Assembly (NCBI RefSeq): GCF_001617365.1
Contig: NZ_LVJR01000029.1
Span: 62,001 to 126,000 of the forward strand
Direction: 5' to 3'
Source of the DNA: Rhodanobacter sp. FW104-R8
GTDB taxonomy: Bacteria > Pseudomonadota > Gammaproteobacteria > Xanthomonadales > Rhodanobacteraceae
Length of the DNA stretch: 64,000 nt
Below the pieces are notes generated by a model that saw nothing but the letters and a program-made list of their open reading frames with translations, was not told the origin of the DNA and did not search any database. This document shows positions 35,472-44,110 of the stretch, in pieces. The position numbers were made by a program, and so were the translations under genes. Every line of letters begins with the position of its first letter. Positions within the stretch are counted from its first letter, which is position 1.

Positions 35472-36731
35472 CTACAGGCGGAAGCGTGCCGGCGAGTAAG
35501 GCGTCGCATCGATGGCGGCCGGCGCGCCGGCGAGCATCGCCGCAACCAGTTCGCCGGTCGCCGCCGACATGCTGACGCCGAGCATGCCGTGCGCGGTGGC
35601 CAGCAGCAGATTCGACCAGCGCGTGCTGGGGCCGATGATCGGAATCTCATCCACGCTCATCGGTCGCCAGCCCCACCACTCCTCCTGCAGCTCGGGCCCC
35701 TCCGGCTCGTGCAGGCCGGTGGCCGCGCCACGCCGCAAGGCATCGAGCCGGGTGCGATTGAGGCCTTCGGCGTAACCGGAGAACTCCATCGTGCTGCCCA
35801 GCCGGTAGCCGCTGCGCCAGGTGGTGACGCAGACCGACGCCTCGCGCAACACCAGTGCGTGCCGTGGCGCGCGGGCCGGCCGCGTATAGGTCAGCGAATA
35901 TCCTTTGCCAGGCTGCATCGGCAGGCGCAGGCCCAGCTGCTTCGCCAGCAGCGGCGACCATGCGCCCAACGCCAGCACCACCCGCTCGCCCTGGAATGCG
36001 CCGCGGCTGCTGTACACCGTGTCGATGCGGCCATGGCCGGTATCGAACCGCTCGACCCGCGCGCCGCTCTCGATCACGCCGCCCATCTCGACCACCCGCC
36101 GCGCCAACTCGGCCGCGTAGCGGTCCGGCCGCAACCGCGCGTCGCCGGGATGGTACAGCCCGCCCGCCACGCCCGGCTTCAGCGCCGGCTCCATCGACTC
36201 GACCTGCTTGCCGCGCAGGCGCTGCACCTCGATGCCGCAGCGTTCCAGCACGGCGACATGCTCGCGTTCGTCCGCCGCCAGTTTTCGCGCGGTGCGGTAG
36301 ACGTACAACTCGCCCTCCTCGGCGAATTCGCAGTCGAGGCCTTCCCCGCGGACCAGCTCGGCCAGCAGCTGGCGCGAGCGCTGCAGGATCGCCGCCCGCG
36401 CCGTGGCCGCAGCAGCGAAGTCGCGCCAGTTGCAGTGCCGCGCGAAACCCAGCAGCCAGCGCAGCCGCGGACCATCGAAGCGGGGGTTGAGATACAGCGG
36501 GGCATCGGCGCTCAGCATCGAACGCAGCGCCATGCCGACCACTCCCGGCATCGTCAGCGGCGGCGCATGGCTGGGCGTGATCGTGCCGCAATTGCCGTGC
36601 GAACTGCCGCAGCCGGGCGTGCCCTGTTCCAGTACCCGCACGCGGGCACCCGCCTTCAGCAGGAACAGCGCGCTCGCCAGGCCGATGACGCCGCCGCCAA
36701 GGATCAACACGTCGCTGCGCGAAGTATTCAT
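35472..36731 (-). CDS. DadA-like FAD-dependent amino-acid dehydrogenase
   Basis: A 419-residue FAD oxidoreductase of the D-amino-acid oxidase/dehydrogenase family. The Rossmann motif DVLILGGGVIGLASALFLLK is at residues 6-25, followed by VRVLEQGTPGCGSSHGNCG. The C-terminal GWRPMSVDEIPIIGPS and LATAHGMLGVSMSAATGELV are typical of DadA and related enzymes. The substrate could be D-amino acids or other secondary amines. Start ATG giving MNTSRSD; an ATG three codons upstream (MGAM) is equally possible. Upstream 36732-36930 holds nothing recognisable. Confidence 0.85.
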   Translation of the reverse strand: MNTSRSDVLILGGGVIGLASALFLLKAGARVRVLEQGTPGCGSSHGNCGTITPSHAPPLTMPGVVGMALRSMLSADAPLYLNPRFDGPRLRWLLGFARHCNWRDFAAAATARAAILQRSRQLLAELVRGEGLDCEFAEEGELYVYRTARKLAADEREHVAVLERCGIEVQRLRGKQVESMEPALKPGVAGGLYHPGDARLRPDRYAAELARRVVEMGGVIESGARVERFDTGHGRIDTVYSSRGAFQGERVVLALGAWSPLLAKQLGLRLPMQPGKGYSLTYTRPARAPRHALVLREASVCVTTWRSGYRLGSTMEFSGYAEGLNRTRLDALRRGAATGLHEPEGPELQEEWWGWRPMSVDEIPIIGPSTRWSNLLLATAHGMLGVSMSAATGELVAAMLAGAPAAIDATPYSPARFRL

Positions 36732-36930
36732 GGCACCCATTGTAGCCAGCCGGGCCGGAACCGCCCGCCTCCGCACGCTTGCGCGGCTGGTGAGCCACGC
36801 CATGCCTTCCCTGCTGCCTCGCCCGTGCGCACCCGGATCCAGCCGCTCGCTGCCGCGGCCGCCGAGCCGGTACTTGCCCCGCGGCGGGTCCGGGGAGCAC
36901 GCTGGGCGCAAACCGTCCCGAGACCTGGCC

Positions 36931-38277
36931 ATGCCGAAGCAGAGGCTCTTCCCGCTGGCTTTCATCGCGATGTGCCTCGCAGCATCATCGAGAGCCCCCG
37001 CGCTGGCACAGGATTACAGCCCGGCTGCGGTCGACATGTTCCGTGGCCTGAAACAGCAGCCCAACGATCTGGCCCGCTACGACTACCTGTTCGGCGCGAT
37101 ACCGAAACTTCCGGTCAACGACCAGCAACTGGCGATGCAGATGTTCGCCTCGGTCGAGAACGAACTGGGGCTCTACAACGAGGCTCTCCACGACTTTCCG
37201 CTGAAGAGCCGCGTCAAGCCGGACACCACCCTGCCGACGCCAAGCGAGTGGAAGGCCGCCGATGCCGCCGAGGCCATCGCCAGGCTGGCCTCCGACCACC
37301 GGCTGGTCCTGATCAACGAGGCGCACCACGACGCCCATACCCGGCTCTTGACGCTGGCCCTGCTGCCCCGCCTGCGCGCGCTCGGGTTCGACTATTTTGC
37401 CGTCGAGGCCCTCTCGGGCAAGGACGACCGGCTGGCGCAACGCGGCTATCCGGTCGAGGAAAGCGGCACGATGTACCTGCACGAACCCGTCTACGGCGAG
37501 ATTGTGCGGACCGCGCTCAAGCTGGGCTTCATCCTGGTTGCCTACGATGCGGACGCCGGCGCGACGCAGGACCGCGAGGCCGGCCAGGCGAACAATCTCT
37601 ATCGGGAAGTATTCGCCAGGGACCCCCACGCCAAACTCTTCGTGCATGCCGGCTACGCGCACATCGACAAGGCGAGGGGGCGTCTCGGCAAGGCCCAGCC
37701 GATGGCCATGTACCTGCAGCGGCTGAGTGGCATCGAGCCGTTGTCGATCGACCAGACCCAGTTCCGCGAGCAGATCCCCCCGGAGCAGGACGCCTACCGG
37801 CAACTGGTCACGGACTTTCCGCCCGACGGCCCCATCGTGCTGGTCAACCGCAGCACCGGCCAGCCCTGGAGCGCCCAGCCCGGCCTGTACGACGTCAACG
37901 TGTTGCTGCCCCCCGCCGACACCGGCGGCGTCCAGAGCGGTTTCATCCAGCCCCTGACGACCGTGCACGACGCCGACCGCGACCAGCTCCAGCTGGTGCG
38001 CCGCCTCGAAAAGCTGCGCCCCGCCTGGCTGACGCTGCGCGGCGAACGCATCCCGTATGCGATCGGCACCACGCTGTGCAGGACGACCTTCCCCTGCGTC
38101 GTCGACGCCCATTACAGCGACGAGCCCGACGAGGCCGTCGCCGCCGACCGCTACGCGTTCATGCAGGGCGATGCGACAAGCCGGCTGTATCTGCGCCCGG
38201 GCAGTTATCGCCTGCGCGCGCGGGATATCCGCGGCCGGACCTTGTCCCGGCAGGTCATTACCGTCGGCAAGCGCTGA
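36931..38277 (+). CDS. secreted protein with TIKI/EreA/ChaN-like core
   Basis: A 448-residue exported protein, signal peptide MPKQRLFPLAFIAMCLAASS. The central region (about residues 110-260) begins with RLVLINEAHHDAHTRLLTLA, then GFDYFAVEAL, LGFILVAYDAD and AKLFVHAGYAHID. This layout (E-x-H near the first strand, a strand ending in E, and a later H.GY.H) recalls the EreA/ChaN/TIKI hydrolase superfamily, but I cannot assign a family. The C-terminal about 150 residues are beta-rich and include two cysteines (TTLCRTTFPC). No operon partner. Function unknown; metalloesterase or metalloprotease activity would be a guess. Confidence 0.75.
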   Translation: MPKQRLFPLAFIAMCLAASSRAPALAQDYSPAAVDMFRGLKQQPNDLARYDYLFGAIPKLPVNDQQLAMQMFASVENELGLYNEALHDFPLKSRVKPDTTLPTPSEWKAADAAEAIARLASDHRLVLINEAHHDAHTRLLTLALLPRLRALGFDYFAVEALSGKDDRLAQRGYPVEESGTMYLHEPVYGEIVRTALKLGFILVAYDADAGATQDREAGQANNLYREVFARDPHAKLFVHAGYAHIDKARGRLGKAQPMAMYLQRLSGIEPLSIDQTQFREQIPPEQDAYRQLVTDFPPDGPIVLVNRSTGQPWSAQPGLYDVNVLLPPADTGGVQSGFIQPLTTVHDADRDQLQLVRRLEKLRPAWLTLRGERIPYAIGTTLCRTTFPCVVDAHYSDEPDEAVAADRYAFMQGDATSRLYLRPGSYRLRARDIRGRTLSRQVITVGKR

Positions 38278-38471
38278 GGCTGCCCTTGATACGGGCCTCC
38301 GGAGTGCCTCCCGCAATCAAAATATCCGAGCGGTTTCGATCCACGCCGGCCATGCGCGTGCCGGTGCGGTTCAACCTGACGTCGCTTGCGGATGGGTCGG
38401 CGGAGGCAAAGCTGACAAGTTGAATTCAAAAAACACGGAAGCGAATTGATTTGCATGTGAATTATTGAATT

Positions 38472-38504
38472 GATAACCTCGGCGCACTCCACGCCGAGGC
38501 TATC
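38472..38504 (+). promoter_or_regulatory. hairpin abutting the start of the NlpC/P60 gene
   Basis: GATA-a-CCTCGGCG (38472-38484) pairs with CGCCGAGG-c-TATC (38492-38504) around a seven-base loop, two bases before the GTG start at 38507. No Shine-Dalgarno sequence is exposed. It could limit ribosome access, or act as a protein or small-RNA site. Confidence 0.5.
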
Positions 38505-38506
38505 CC

Positions 38507-39073
38507 GTGAGCCCGCAGCCCGTCGCCCGATTCGCCCAGTCGCTGCCACGGCTCGCGCGCGCGGCGTGGCTGCTCACGGTGATCGCCTTGCTGTCCGCCT
38601 GCGCCGGCAGCCCGCATCGGCGCCAGCCTGCCGGAACCTCGCATTCGACACTCGCCGACCTGCCGCCACGCGCGCCTTCCGCCGCCAGTGCCGGCGAGGC
38701 GAACGACATCCTGTTCCGCGCGATCGGCCTGGTCGGCACGCCGTACCGCTGGGGCGGCAACACGCCCGCCGGCGGCTTCGACTGCAGCGGCCTGGTCGAT
38801 TACATCTACCGCACCGCCGCCGGCATCAGGTTGCCGCGCACCTCGTCCGACATGGCCGCGATGGACGGCCGCAAGGTGCGCCAGATGACCCAGCTGGCCA
38901 GCGGCGATCTGGTGTTCTTCGCCATCGGCGGGGCGATCAGCCACGTGGGGGTTTACGTCGGCAAGGGCCGCTTCGTGCATGCGCCGAACAGCGGCGGCAC
39001 GGTGCGGCTGGACGACATCGACGGGCCGTACTGGGGAAGCCATTTCGCCTATGGCAAGCGGGTGCTGGATTGA
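38507..39073 (+). CDS. NlpC/P60 peptidoglycan hydrolase lipoprotein
   Basis: A 188-residue C40-family cell-wall endopeptidase that cuts between D-Glu and the diamino acid in stem peptides. The catalytic Cys is in GGFDCSGLVDYIY (about residue 88), and the His residues are in SHVGVYVG and RFVHAPNSGG. The N-terminus has a hydrophobic segment ending in a lipobox (ALLSAC), giving a lipid-anchored enzyme. The GTG start lacks a visible ribosome binding site and is preceded by a strong hairpin. Transcribed alone; the terminator at 39179-39198 lies downstream. Confidence 0.9.
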   Translation: MSPQPVARFAQSLPRLARAAWLLTVIALLSACAGSPHRRQPAGTSHSTLADLPPRAPSAASAGEANDILFRAIGLVGTPYRWGGNTPAGGFDCSGLVDYIYRTAAGIRLPRTSSDMAAMDGRKVRQMTQLASGDLVFFAIGGAISHVGVYVGKGRFVHAPNSGGTVRLDDIDGPYWGSHFAYGKRVLD

Positions 39074-39178
39074 GGCTGGCTTGCGGCCGCTTTGCGCGAC
39101 CGGATGCGACGAGCGGGGTATGAAGCGAACCTCGGCTCCCACTCCAACGCTCCCCTGCAGGGGGTGGGGGCAAACGAA

Positions 39179-39198
39179 ACGGCGCCCGAAGGCGCCGT
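39179..39198. terminator. terminator between the NlpC gene and slyD
   Basis: ACGGCGCC-cgaa-GGCGCCGT (39179-39198), followed on the plus strand by CGGTTTTA and on the minus strand by TTTCG. Short but perfect stem serving convergent genes. Confidence 0.65.
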
Positions 39199-39222
39199 CG
39201 GTTTTACTCGGTGAAGCGCACT

Positions 39223-39708
39223 TCAGTGCGCTTCGGCACCCGGCGCGTGGGCGTGGCCGTGCTGGATCTCTTCCTCGGTCGCCTCGCGCACTTCGCCGAT
39301 GGCGACGTCGAAATGCAGCGTCTTACCGGCCATTGGGTGGTTCAGGTCGACGTCGACCGCGCTCATGCCGACCTTGTGCACGGTCACCGCGCGTTGCCCG
39401 CCGTTCTTCAACTGCAGCACGGTGGTCATGCCCGGCTTGAGGCGGCCGGCCTGCGTAAAATATTTCTTCGACATGCGCTGGATCTGGCCTTCCTGACGCT
39501 CGCCATAACCCTCGGCCGGCGCCACGTCCACGCTCAGCGACTCACCGGCCTCGTGGCCGTCCAGCGCCGCCTCCAGCCCGGGAATCAGCTGGCCGTGGCC
39601 GAGCAGTATCCACAGCTGCTCGTCGCGGTCGTGCGAGCTTTCCACCTTCTCGCCATCCACCGTCAACGTGTAATGGATCGCGATGACCTTGTCCTTGCCA
39701 GCCTTCAT
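39223..39708 (-). CDS. slyD: FKBP-type peptidyl-prolyl isomerase SlyD
   Basis: A 161-residue SlyD-type isomerase/chaperone. FKBP core: KVIAIHYTLTVDGEKVESSH, LGHGQLIPGLEAALDGHEAGE and the C-terminal VDLNHPMAGKTLHFDVAIGEV; the IF chaperone domain lies between (about residues 65-130). The C-terminus is short and only modestly His-rich (QHGHAHAPGAEAH), so nickel storage as in E. coli SlyD is likely reduced. Start ATG giving MKAGKDKV; a TAGAAT hexamer about 30 bases upstream is a possible -10 box. Confidence 0.93.
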   Translation of the reverse strand: MKAGKDKVIAIHYTLTVDGEKVESSHDRDEQLWILLGHGQLIPGLEAALDGHEAGESLSVDVAPAEGYGERQEGQIQRMSKKYFTQAGRLKPGMTTVLQLKNGGQRAVTVHKVGMSAVDVDLNHPMAGKTLHFDVAIGEVREATEEEIQHGHAHAPGAEAH

Positions 39709-39946
39709 TGCCTGTCTCGTCGGGAATCAAACCGTGAATTCTAGCAGCCGGCGGCCCCTCCGGTACCGGCAACGCAGGTTGCTGCGGCACAACTATTGAC
39801 TCGCCCGCCCCGACTCGCAGTTTTTCGCGGATCGGTACACCACGCCCCCCCGCGAGGATCGAGCGATCGCCAGACACTGCAGACGCGTACGACTCCGGGG
39901 GCCGAGGCAGACGCCGTCTACCCAACCGCCTGGGAGGAAAACGCCA

Positions 39947-40201
39947 ATGACGCATAAACCACTTGCCGCTGCGCTGCTGGGCGCCATCGGCCTGATCGCC
40001 AGGTCCGGCGCCTATGCCGCCACCCCACGCGAGTGCAAACCCAGGCCATGGGCTAGATCACCCCGGCCGCGATGGCCGGCCGCATCAGCCTCGACGTTCA
40101 ACTCCGGCGCCTGCGGCGCGGCCAGTGCCGCCGGCGACTACGGCTACTCGCACACCGATGTGGCGGCGGCGTTCGACCCCGTCGGCGTGACCTGCCGGTA
40201 A
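39947..40201 (+). CDS. small exported protein of unknown function
   Basis: An 84-residue frame with a strong ribosome site (GGGAGGAAA) eight bases before the ATG and a signal peptide (MTHKPLAAALLGAIGLIARS, cleavage at AYAA). The mature part is short, with two cysteines (SGACGAASA and GVTCR) and the segment GDYGYSHTDVAAAFDP. The middle (PRECKPRPWARSPRPRWP) looks out of character and could be a frameshifted stretch of a once longer gene. No homologue is recognised. The gaps on both sides (39709-39946 and 40202-40411) contain no further gene I can support. Confidence 0.45.
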   Translation: MTHKPLAAALLGAIGLIARSGAYAATPRECKPRPWARSPRPRWPAASASTFNSGACGAASAAGDYGYSHTDVAAAFDPVGVTCR

Positions 40202-40411
40202 CCGGAGCGGCAGCAACCCGCGAGGGCCGGCCCGGCGGGGCGGCCTTCGTCTCCGGTGCAGGCGCAAGTTCGACAAAGCCGGTCGCGTCGATGACACTGC
40301 ACGCGTGATGCAACCGCCATGGCGCGATGGACCGGTATCTTTCCATGGCGCACCGCGGGAAACGTCCGGGCGGAGATCCGCGAGTCGCCACCGCCAGGAA
40401 ACCGGAGCCGG

Positions 40412-41089
40412 ATGAACCGTCTTGCCCGCCAGCGCATCGCCAGCCTGTACGACGGCCGTCTGCAGCGCTGCTACGTCCGGACCAAGCTGGCCAGCGATCC
40501 GGTCTACGCCGCCGTCACCGCGCTCGTGGCGGGCAGCGCGTTGCCGCTGCTCGACATCGGTTGCGGCATCGGCCTGCTCGGACAGTATCTGCATGCGCAC
40601 GGACATGCCCTGCCCTACCTCGGAGTGGACCACGACCCGCGCAAGATCGCCGCCGGCCGGCGTGCCGTGCAACACGCCGGGCTGGCCGCGACGATGGGCC
40701 TGCATCGCGCCGACGTGACCGAACTGCCGACGACGCGCGGCCATGTCGCGCTGCTCGACGTGCTGCACTACCTGCCGGCCGGGCGCCAGCGCGAGCTGCT
40801 GCAGGCCGCCACCCGGCACCTCGCGGCGCAGGGCCGCCTGGTCATCCGCAACGTGCTGCGCGAGGACAACTGGCGCTTCCATGCCACCCGGGTCGAGGAG
40901 TTCTTCCTGTCCAGCTCCGGCTGGATTCCCGGCGGCGCCCAGCACTATCCGACAGCCGCCGAAGTGTGCGCACCCCTCGGGGATGCCGGGCTCGACGTGC
41001 GCATCGAGCCGCTGCGCGGGCTCACTCCGTTCAACAGTTACCTGATCGTGGCGCAGCCGACGGGATCCGACGGCGGATTCCCGCCATGA
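40412..41089 (+). CDS. class I SAM-dependent methyltransferase
   Basis: A 225-residue methyltransferase: motif I LLDIGCGIGLLGQYLHAHGH (about residue 45), acidic motif II YLGVDHDPRKIA, and HRADVTELP and VALLDVLHYLPAGRQRELL as motifs III-IV. No substrate-specific domain. It resembles methyltransferases that occur in aryl-polyene-type clusters, but none of the partner genes is here, so the substrate is unknown. Start ATG giving MNRLARQRIASLY; the frame is open further upstream without clear support. Confidence 0.8.
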   Translation: MNRLARQRIASLYDGRLQRCYVRTKLASDPVYAAVTALVAGSALPLLDIGCGIGLLGQYLHAHGHALPYLGVDHDPRKIAAGRRAVQHAGLAATMGLHRADVTELPTTRGHVALLDVLHYLPAGRQRELLQAATRHLAAQGRLVIRNVLREDNWRFHATRVEEFFLSSSGWIPGGAQHYPTAAEVCAPLGDAGLDVRIEPLRGLTPFNSYLIVAQPTGSDGGFPP

Positions 41090-41098
41090 TCCGGTCGA

Positions 41099-42331
41099 CT
41101 AGGCCCTGCGTTGGCCGAAGCCCACGCCGCGGGCCTCCGGCCCCAGCCACAACAGTACCGCCAGCAGCAGTGCCACCAGCACCATCCACAATGCCATCGC
41201 GAACGCCAGGTCGCCGCCATGCCGCTGCGCCAGCCAGGCCTGCGCAGTAGCGGTGACCGCCGCCAGCAGGTTACCCATCTGGTAGGCAAACCCCGGCAAG
41301 GTGCCGCGCACCGCTTCCGGCGACAGCTCGTTCAGATGGGTCGGCACCACGCCCCAGGCGCCCTGCACCATCACCTGGATCAGGAACGCGCCCAGCCCCA
41401 ACAGGATCAGCGAACCGCCGTACATCCACAGCGGAATCACCGGTATCGCCAGCAAGGCGGCGACCATCATCGCCCGGCGCCGGCCGATCCGCTCCGACAG
41501 CGCGCCGAAATACAGGCCGCCCGCCAGCGCGCCGAGATTCAGCAGCGCCACCAGCACGAAGGCCGTGGCGGAGCCGGTGGGCAGGTGCAGGCTGGTCTCC
41601 TCGAAGGTGTGGTACATGTCCTGCGAGCCATGGCTGAACATGTTGAACGCCATCATCAGCAGCATCAGGTAGACCGCCAGCTTCCAGTGCCCGCGCATCG
41701 CCTCCAGCAGGCCGGGCCGCCTCGCCGCCTGCGCGCCTTCCTTCCATATCGCCGATTCCGGCACCTTGCGGCGGATGTACAGCACCAGCAGCGCCGGCAG
41801 CGCGCCGACCACGAACAGGCCGCGCCAGCCGATGTGGTCGACCAGCAGCCAGTTCGCCAGGGCAGCGAGGAAAAAGCCGCACGGGTAGCCGCTCTGCAGC
41901 AGGCCCGACACCGCGCCGCGGGCCTTCGCCGGTATCGACTCCATCGCCAGCGAGGCGCCGATGCCCCACTCGCCGCCCATCGCGACGCCGAACAGGAAGC
42001 GCAGCACCAGCAAGGCGGTGAGCGACGAGGCGAATGCCGTGGCGAGCTCGAACAGCGAGAACAGGACCACGTCGAGCATCAGGATCGGCCGCCGCCCGAA
42101 GCGGTCGGCCAGCCGCCCGAACAGCAGCGCGCCCAGCGGCCGTGCCGCCAGGGTCAGGAACAGCGCATAGGTGATCCTGGTGGTGCCCACGTCGAACTCC
42201 TTCGCCACGGTGACGATGACGAAGGTCAGCAGGAAATAGTCGAACGCATCCAGCGTCCAGCCCAGGAAACTGGCCAGCACCGTGTGCCGCTGGGTGGCAT
42301 CGAGTTCACGCAAGGGCGCAAGCAGGGACAT
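41099..42331 (-). CDS. MFS transporter, metabolite:H+ symporter type
   Basis: A 410-residue 12-helix major facilitator. The family signature is in GRLADRFGRRPILMLDVVLFS between helices 2 and 3, preceded by GWTLDAFDYFLLTFVIVTV in helix 1, the pattern of the carboxylate/sialate (NanT, Jen1, AAHS-like) transporters. GVAMGGEWGIGASLAMES marks helix 4-5. An organic-acid substrate is likely, but which one is open. Convergent with the methyltransferase gene, ten bases apart. Confidence 0.85.
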   Translation of the reverse strand: MSLLAPLRELDATQRHTVLASFLGWTLDAFDYFLLTFVIVTVAKEFDVGTTRITYALFLTLAARPLGALLFGRLADRFGRRPILMLDVVLFSLFELATAFASSLTALLVLRFLFGVAMGGEWGIGASLAMESIPAKARGAVSGLLQSGYPCGFFLAALANWLLVDHIGWRGLFVVGALPALLVLYIRRKVPESAIWKEGAQAARRPGLLEAMRGHWKLAVYLMLLMMAFNMFSHGSQDMYHTFEETSLHLPTGSATAFVLVALLNLGALAGGLYFGALSERIGRRRAMMVAALLAIPVIPLWMYGGSLILLGLGAFLIQVMVQGAWGVVPTHLNELSPEAVRGTLPGFAYQMGNLLAAVTATAQAWLAQRHGGDLAFAMALWMVLVALLLAVLLWLGPEARGVGFGQRRA

Positions 42332-42549
42332 CGGCCTCTCCTCGAACGGGGTGTCGCGCCGCTAGCGCGCCGGCGACGATGGTACCGTGCAGCCGACGGC
42401 GCAGGCTGCCACCGATGCCGACAACGGACCCGGCGGATTCGCATCGGTCCAACGCCAGCGAGATCGTGGTGCGGCTGCCTCACTGAATCGATATCCGCAC
42501 AGCGTTCAGCCTGGTGCCGCGCCATCGTACGGTGCGGCGGCGAATCGGC

Positions 42550-42656
42550 TATACTCGCCGGCGCAGTCATCACCTTGGCTGCTGCGACGCACCGTCGCCC
42601 CCTTCCCCTTAGTCTGCAACACGGTATGAACACTCCGGGTTGCTCAGGAGTGTTAC
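42550..42656 (+). promoter_or_regulatory. rhlE leader with a ribosome-site-sequestering hairpin
   Basis: TATACT at 42550-42555 is a candidate -10 box (weak -35), predicting a leader of about 95 bases. At its end AACACTCC (42629-42636) pairs perfectly with GGAGTGTT (42647-42654), ten-base loop. The Shine-Dalgarno AGGAG (42646-42650) lies in this stem, six bases from the ATG at 42657. The rest of 42332-42549 shows no gene. Confidence 0.6.
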
Positions 42657-43985
42657 ATGTCCTTCGATTCGCTGGGCCTTGCGCCCGCGTTGCTGCGTGC
42701 GCTTGCCGATTACGGCTACACCACGCCTACCCCGATCCAGGCCGCCGCGATCCCCGCGGCGCTGGAGGGCCACGACCTGCTCGCCGCCGCCCAGACCGGC
42801 ACCGGCAAGACCGCCGCGTTCGCGCTGCCGCTGCTGCAGAAGCTCTCGACCAGCGGCCAGACCATGACCCGCCGCCCGCGCGCGCTGATCCTCACTCCCA
42901 CCCGTGAGCTGGCTGCGCAGATCCACGAGAACATGCGCGACTATGGCAAGCACATCCAGGTCAGCGCCACCACCATCTTCGGCGGCGTCGGCATGGGCCC
43001 GCAGATCAACGCCCTGCGCCGTGGCGTCGACATCGTCATCGCCACTCCGGGCCGGTTGATGGACCACATGCAGCAGCGCACGCTGGACCTGTCCGCGGTG
43101 GAGACGCTGGTGCTGGACGAAGCCGACCGCATGCTCGACATGGGCTTCCTGCCGGCGCTGAAGCGGATCCTCGCCGCGCTGCCGAAGAAGCGCCAAACCC
43201 TGCTGTTCTCGGCCACCTTCGCCCCGGCGATCAAGGCGCTGGCGCTGGACTTCATGCGCAACCCGCGCGAGATCTCGGTCTCGGCGCCGAACACCGTCAC
43301 CACCCTGGTCAGCCACCAGGTGCACCCGGTAGACGCTTCGCGCAAGCGCGACCTGCTGCTGCACGTGCTGTCGCAGGACAGCCGCCGCCAGACCCTGGTG
43401 TTCAGCCGCACCAAGCACGGCGCCGACAAGCTGGTCACCTTCCTCAACGCCTCCGGCCTGCGCGCCGCCGCGATCCACGGCAACAAGAGCCAGAACGCGC
43501 GCACCCGCGCATTGAGCGATTTCAAATCCGGCCGCATCACCGTGCTGGTGGCCACCGACATCGCCGCCCGCGGCATCGACATCGAGCAGTTGCCGATCGT
43601 GATCAACTTCGACCTGCCGTCGGTGGCCGAAGACTACGTGCACCGGATCGGCCGCACCGGCCGCGCCGGCATGGAAGGTTTCGCGCTGTCCCTGGTCAGC
43701 CATGACGAAAGCGGCCTGCTGCACGACATCCGCAAGCTGCTGAAGCAGGACATCGCGATCACGCCGGTAGCCGGCTACGAGCCGTCCGCCCCGCTGCGGC
43801 TGGATGCCGGCGCGCCGCGGCCGAAACAAGGCGGTGGCGGCCAGCGTCAGCCATCGCGTGTGCCGCGCCAGGGCAAGACCGCCGGCGCGGCACGGCCGAA
43901 CGGCTACGCGCCGCAGGGCCGCGGCGAGCATGCCGCCGGCAACCAGCGCCGCCGCACGAACCGCCGCCCGGCCGCCAAGGCCTGA
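42657..43985 (+). CDS. rhlE: DEAD-box RNA helicase RhlE
   Basis: A 442-residue ATP-dependent RNA helicase of the RhlE group. All motifs are in order: Q motif ([11 protein letters not shown]), I AQTGTGKT (about 47-54), Ia PTRELA, Ib [61 protein letters not shown]. The C-terminal about 75 residues are a basic, Gly/Gln/Arg-rich RNA-binding tail ([19 protein letters not shown]). Helicases of this kind act in ribosome maturation and cold adaptation. Its start region is sequestered in a hairpin (see 42550-42656). Confidence 0.93.
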   Translation: MSFDSLGLAPALLRALADYGYTTPTPIQAAAIPAALEGHDLLAAAQTGTGKTAAFALPLLQKLSTSGQTMTRRPRALILTPTRELAAQIHENMRDYGKHIQVSATTIFGGVGMGPQINALRRGVDIVIATPGRLMDHMQQRTLDLSAVETLVLDEADRMLDMGFLPALKRILAALPKKRQTLLFSATFAPAIKALALDFMRNPREISVSAPNTVTTLVSHQVHPVDASRKRDLLLHVLSQDSRRQTLVFSRTKHGADKLVTFLNASGLRAAAIHGNKSQNARTRALSDFKSGRITVLVATDIAARGIDIEQLPIVINFDLPSVAEDYVHRIGRTGRAGMEGFALSLVSHDESGLLHDIRKLLKQDIAITPVAGYEPSAPLRLDAGAPRPKQGGGGQRQPSRVPRQGKTAGAARPNGYAPQGRGEHAAGNQRRRTNRRPAAKA

Positions 43986-44030
43986 TCCGGAAGGCCTGAT
44001 CCAGACCTTCCGAAAACCTGCGCGCCCCGA

Positions 44031-44110
44031 CTGCAGGAGCGCACCCTGCGCGCGATAGCTCTGATGCCGATCAGGGCCAAGAGCTATCGCGCACAGGATG
44101 CGCTCCTACA
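44031..44110. repeat. TAGGAGCGCA-type palindromic repeat
   Basis: Arms 44031-44062 (CTGCAGGAGCGCACCCTGCG and on to AGCTCT) and 44080-44110 (AGAGCTATCGCGCACAGGAT and on to CTCCTACA) form an imperfect hairpin of about 30 bp with a 17-base loop. This is a common xanthomonad-type REP element. Its right arm contains the stop codon of fghA (44106-44108). Just upstream, CGGAAGG/CCTTCCG (43988-44012) is a small hairpin after rhlE. Confidence 0.8.

Noticed and set aside
35010..38423. Very long plus-strand open frame antisense to hutG and the DadA-like gene
   Set aside because: It reads through opposite-strand genes with clear motifs and has the Arg/Gln/His-rich composition of an antisense frame in GC-rich DNA; no domain is recognisable.
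39780..39946. Possible riboswitch (c-di-GMP-I-like) in the leader of the small exported gene
   Set aside because: The G/C-rich leader can fold, but the conserved GEMM core sequences are not present.
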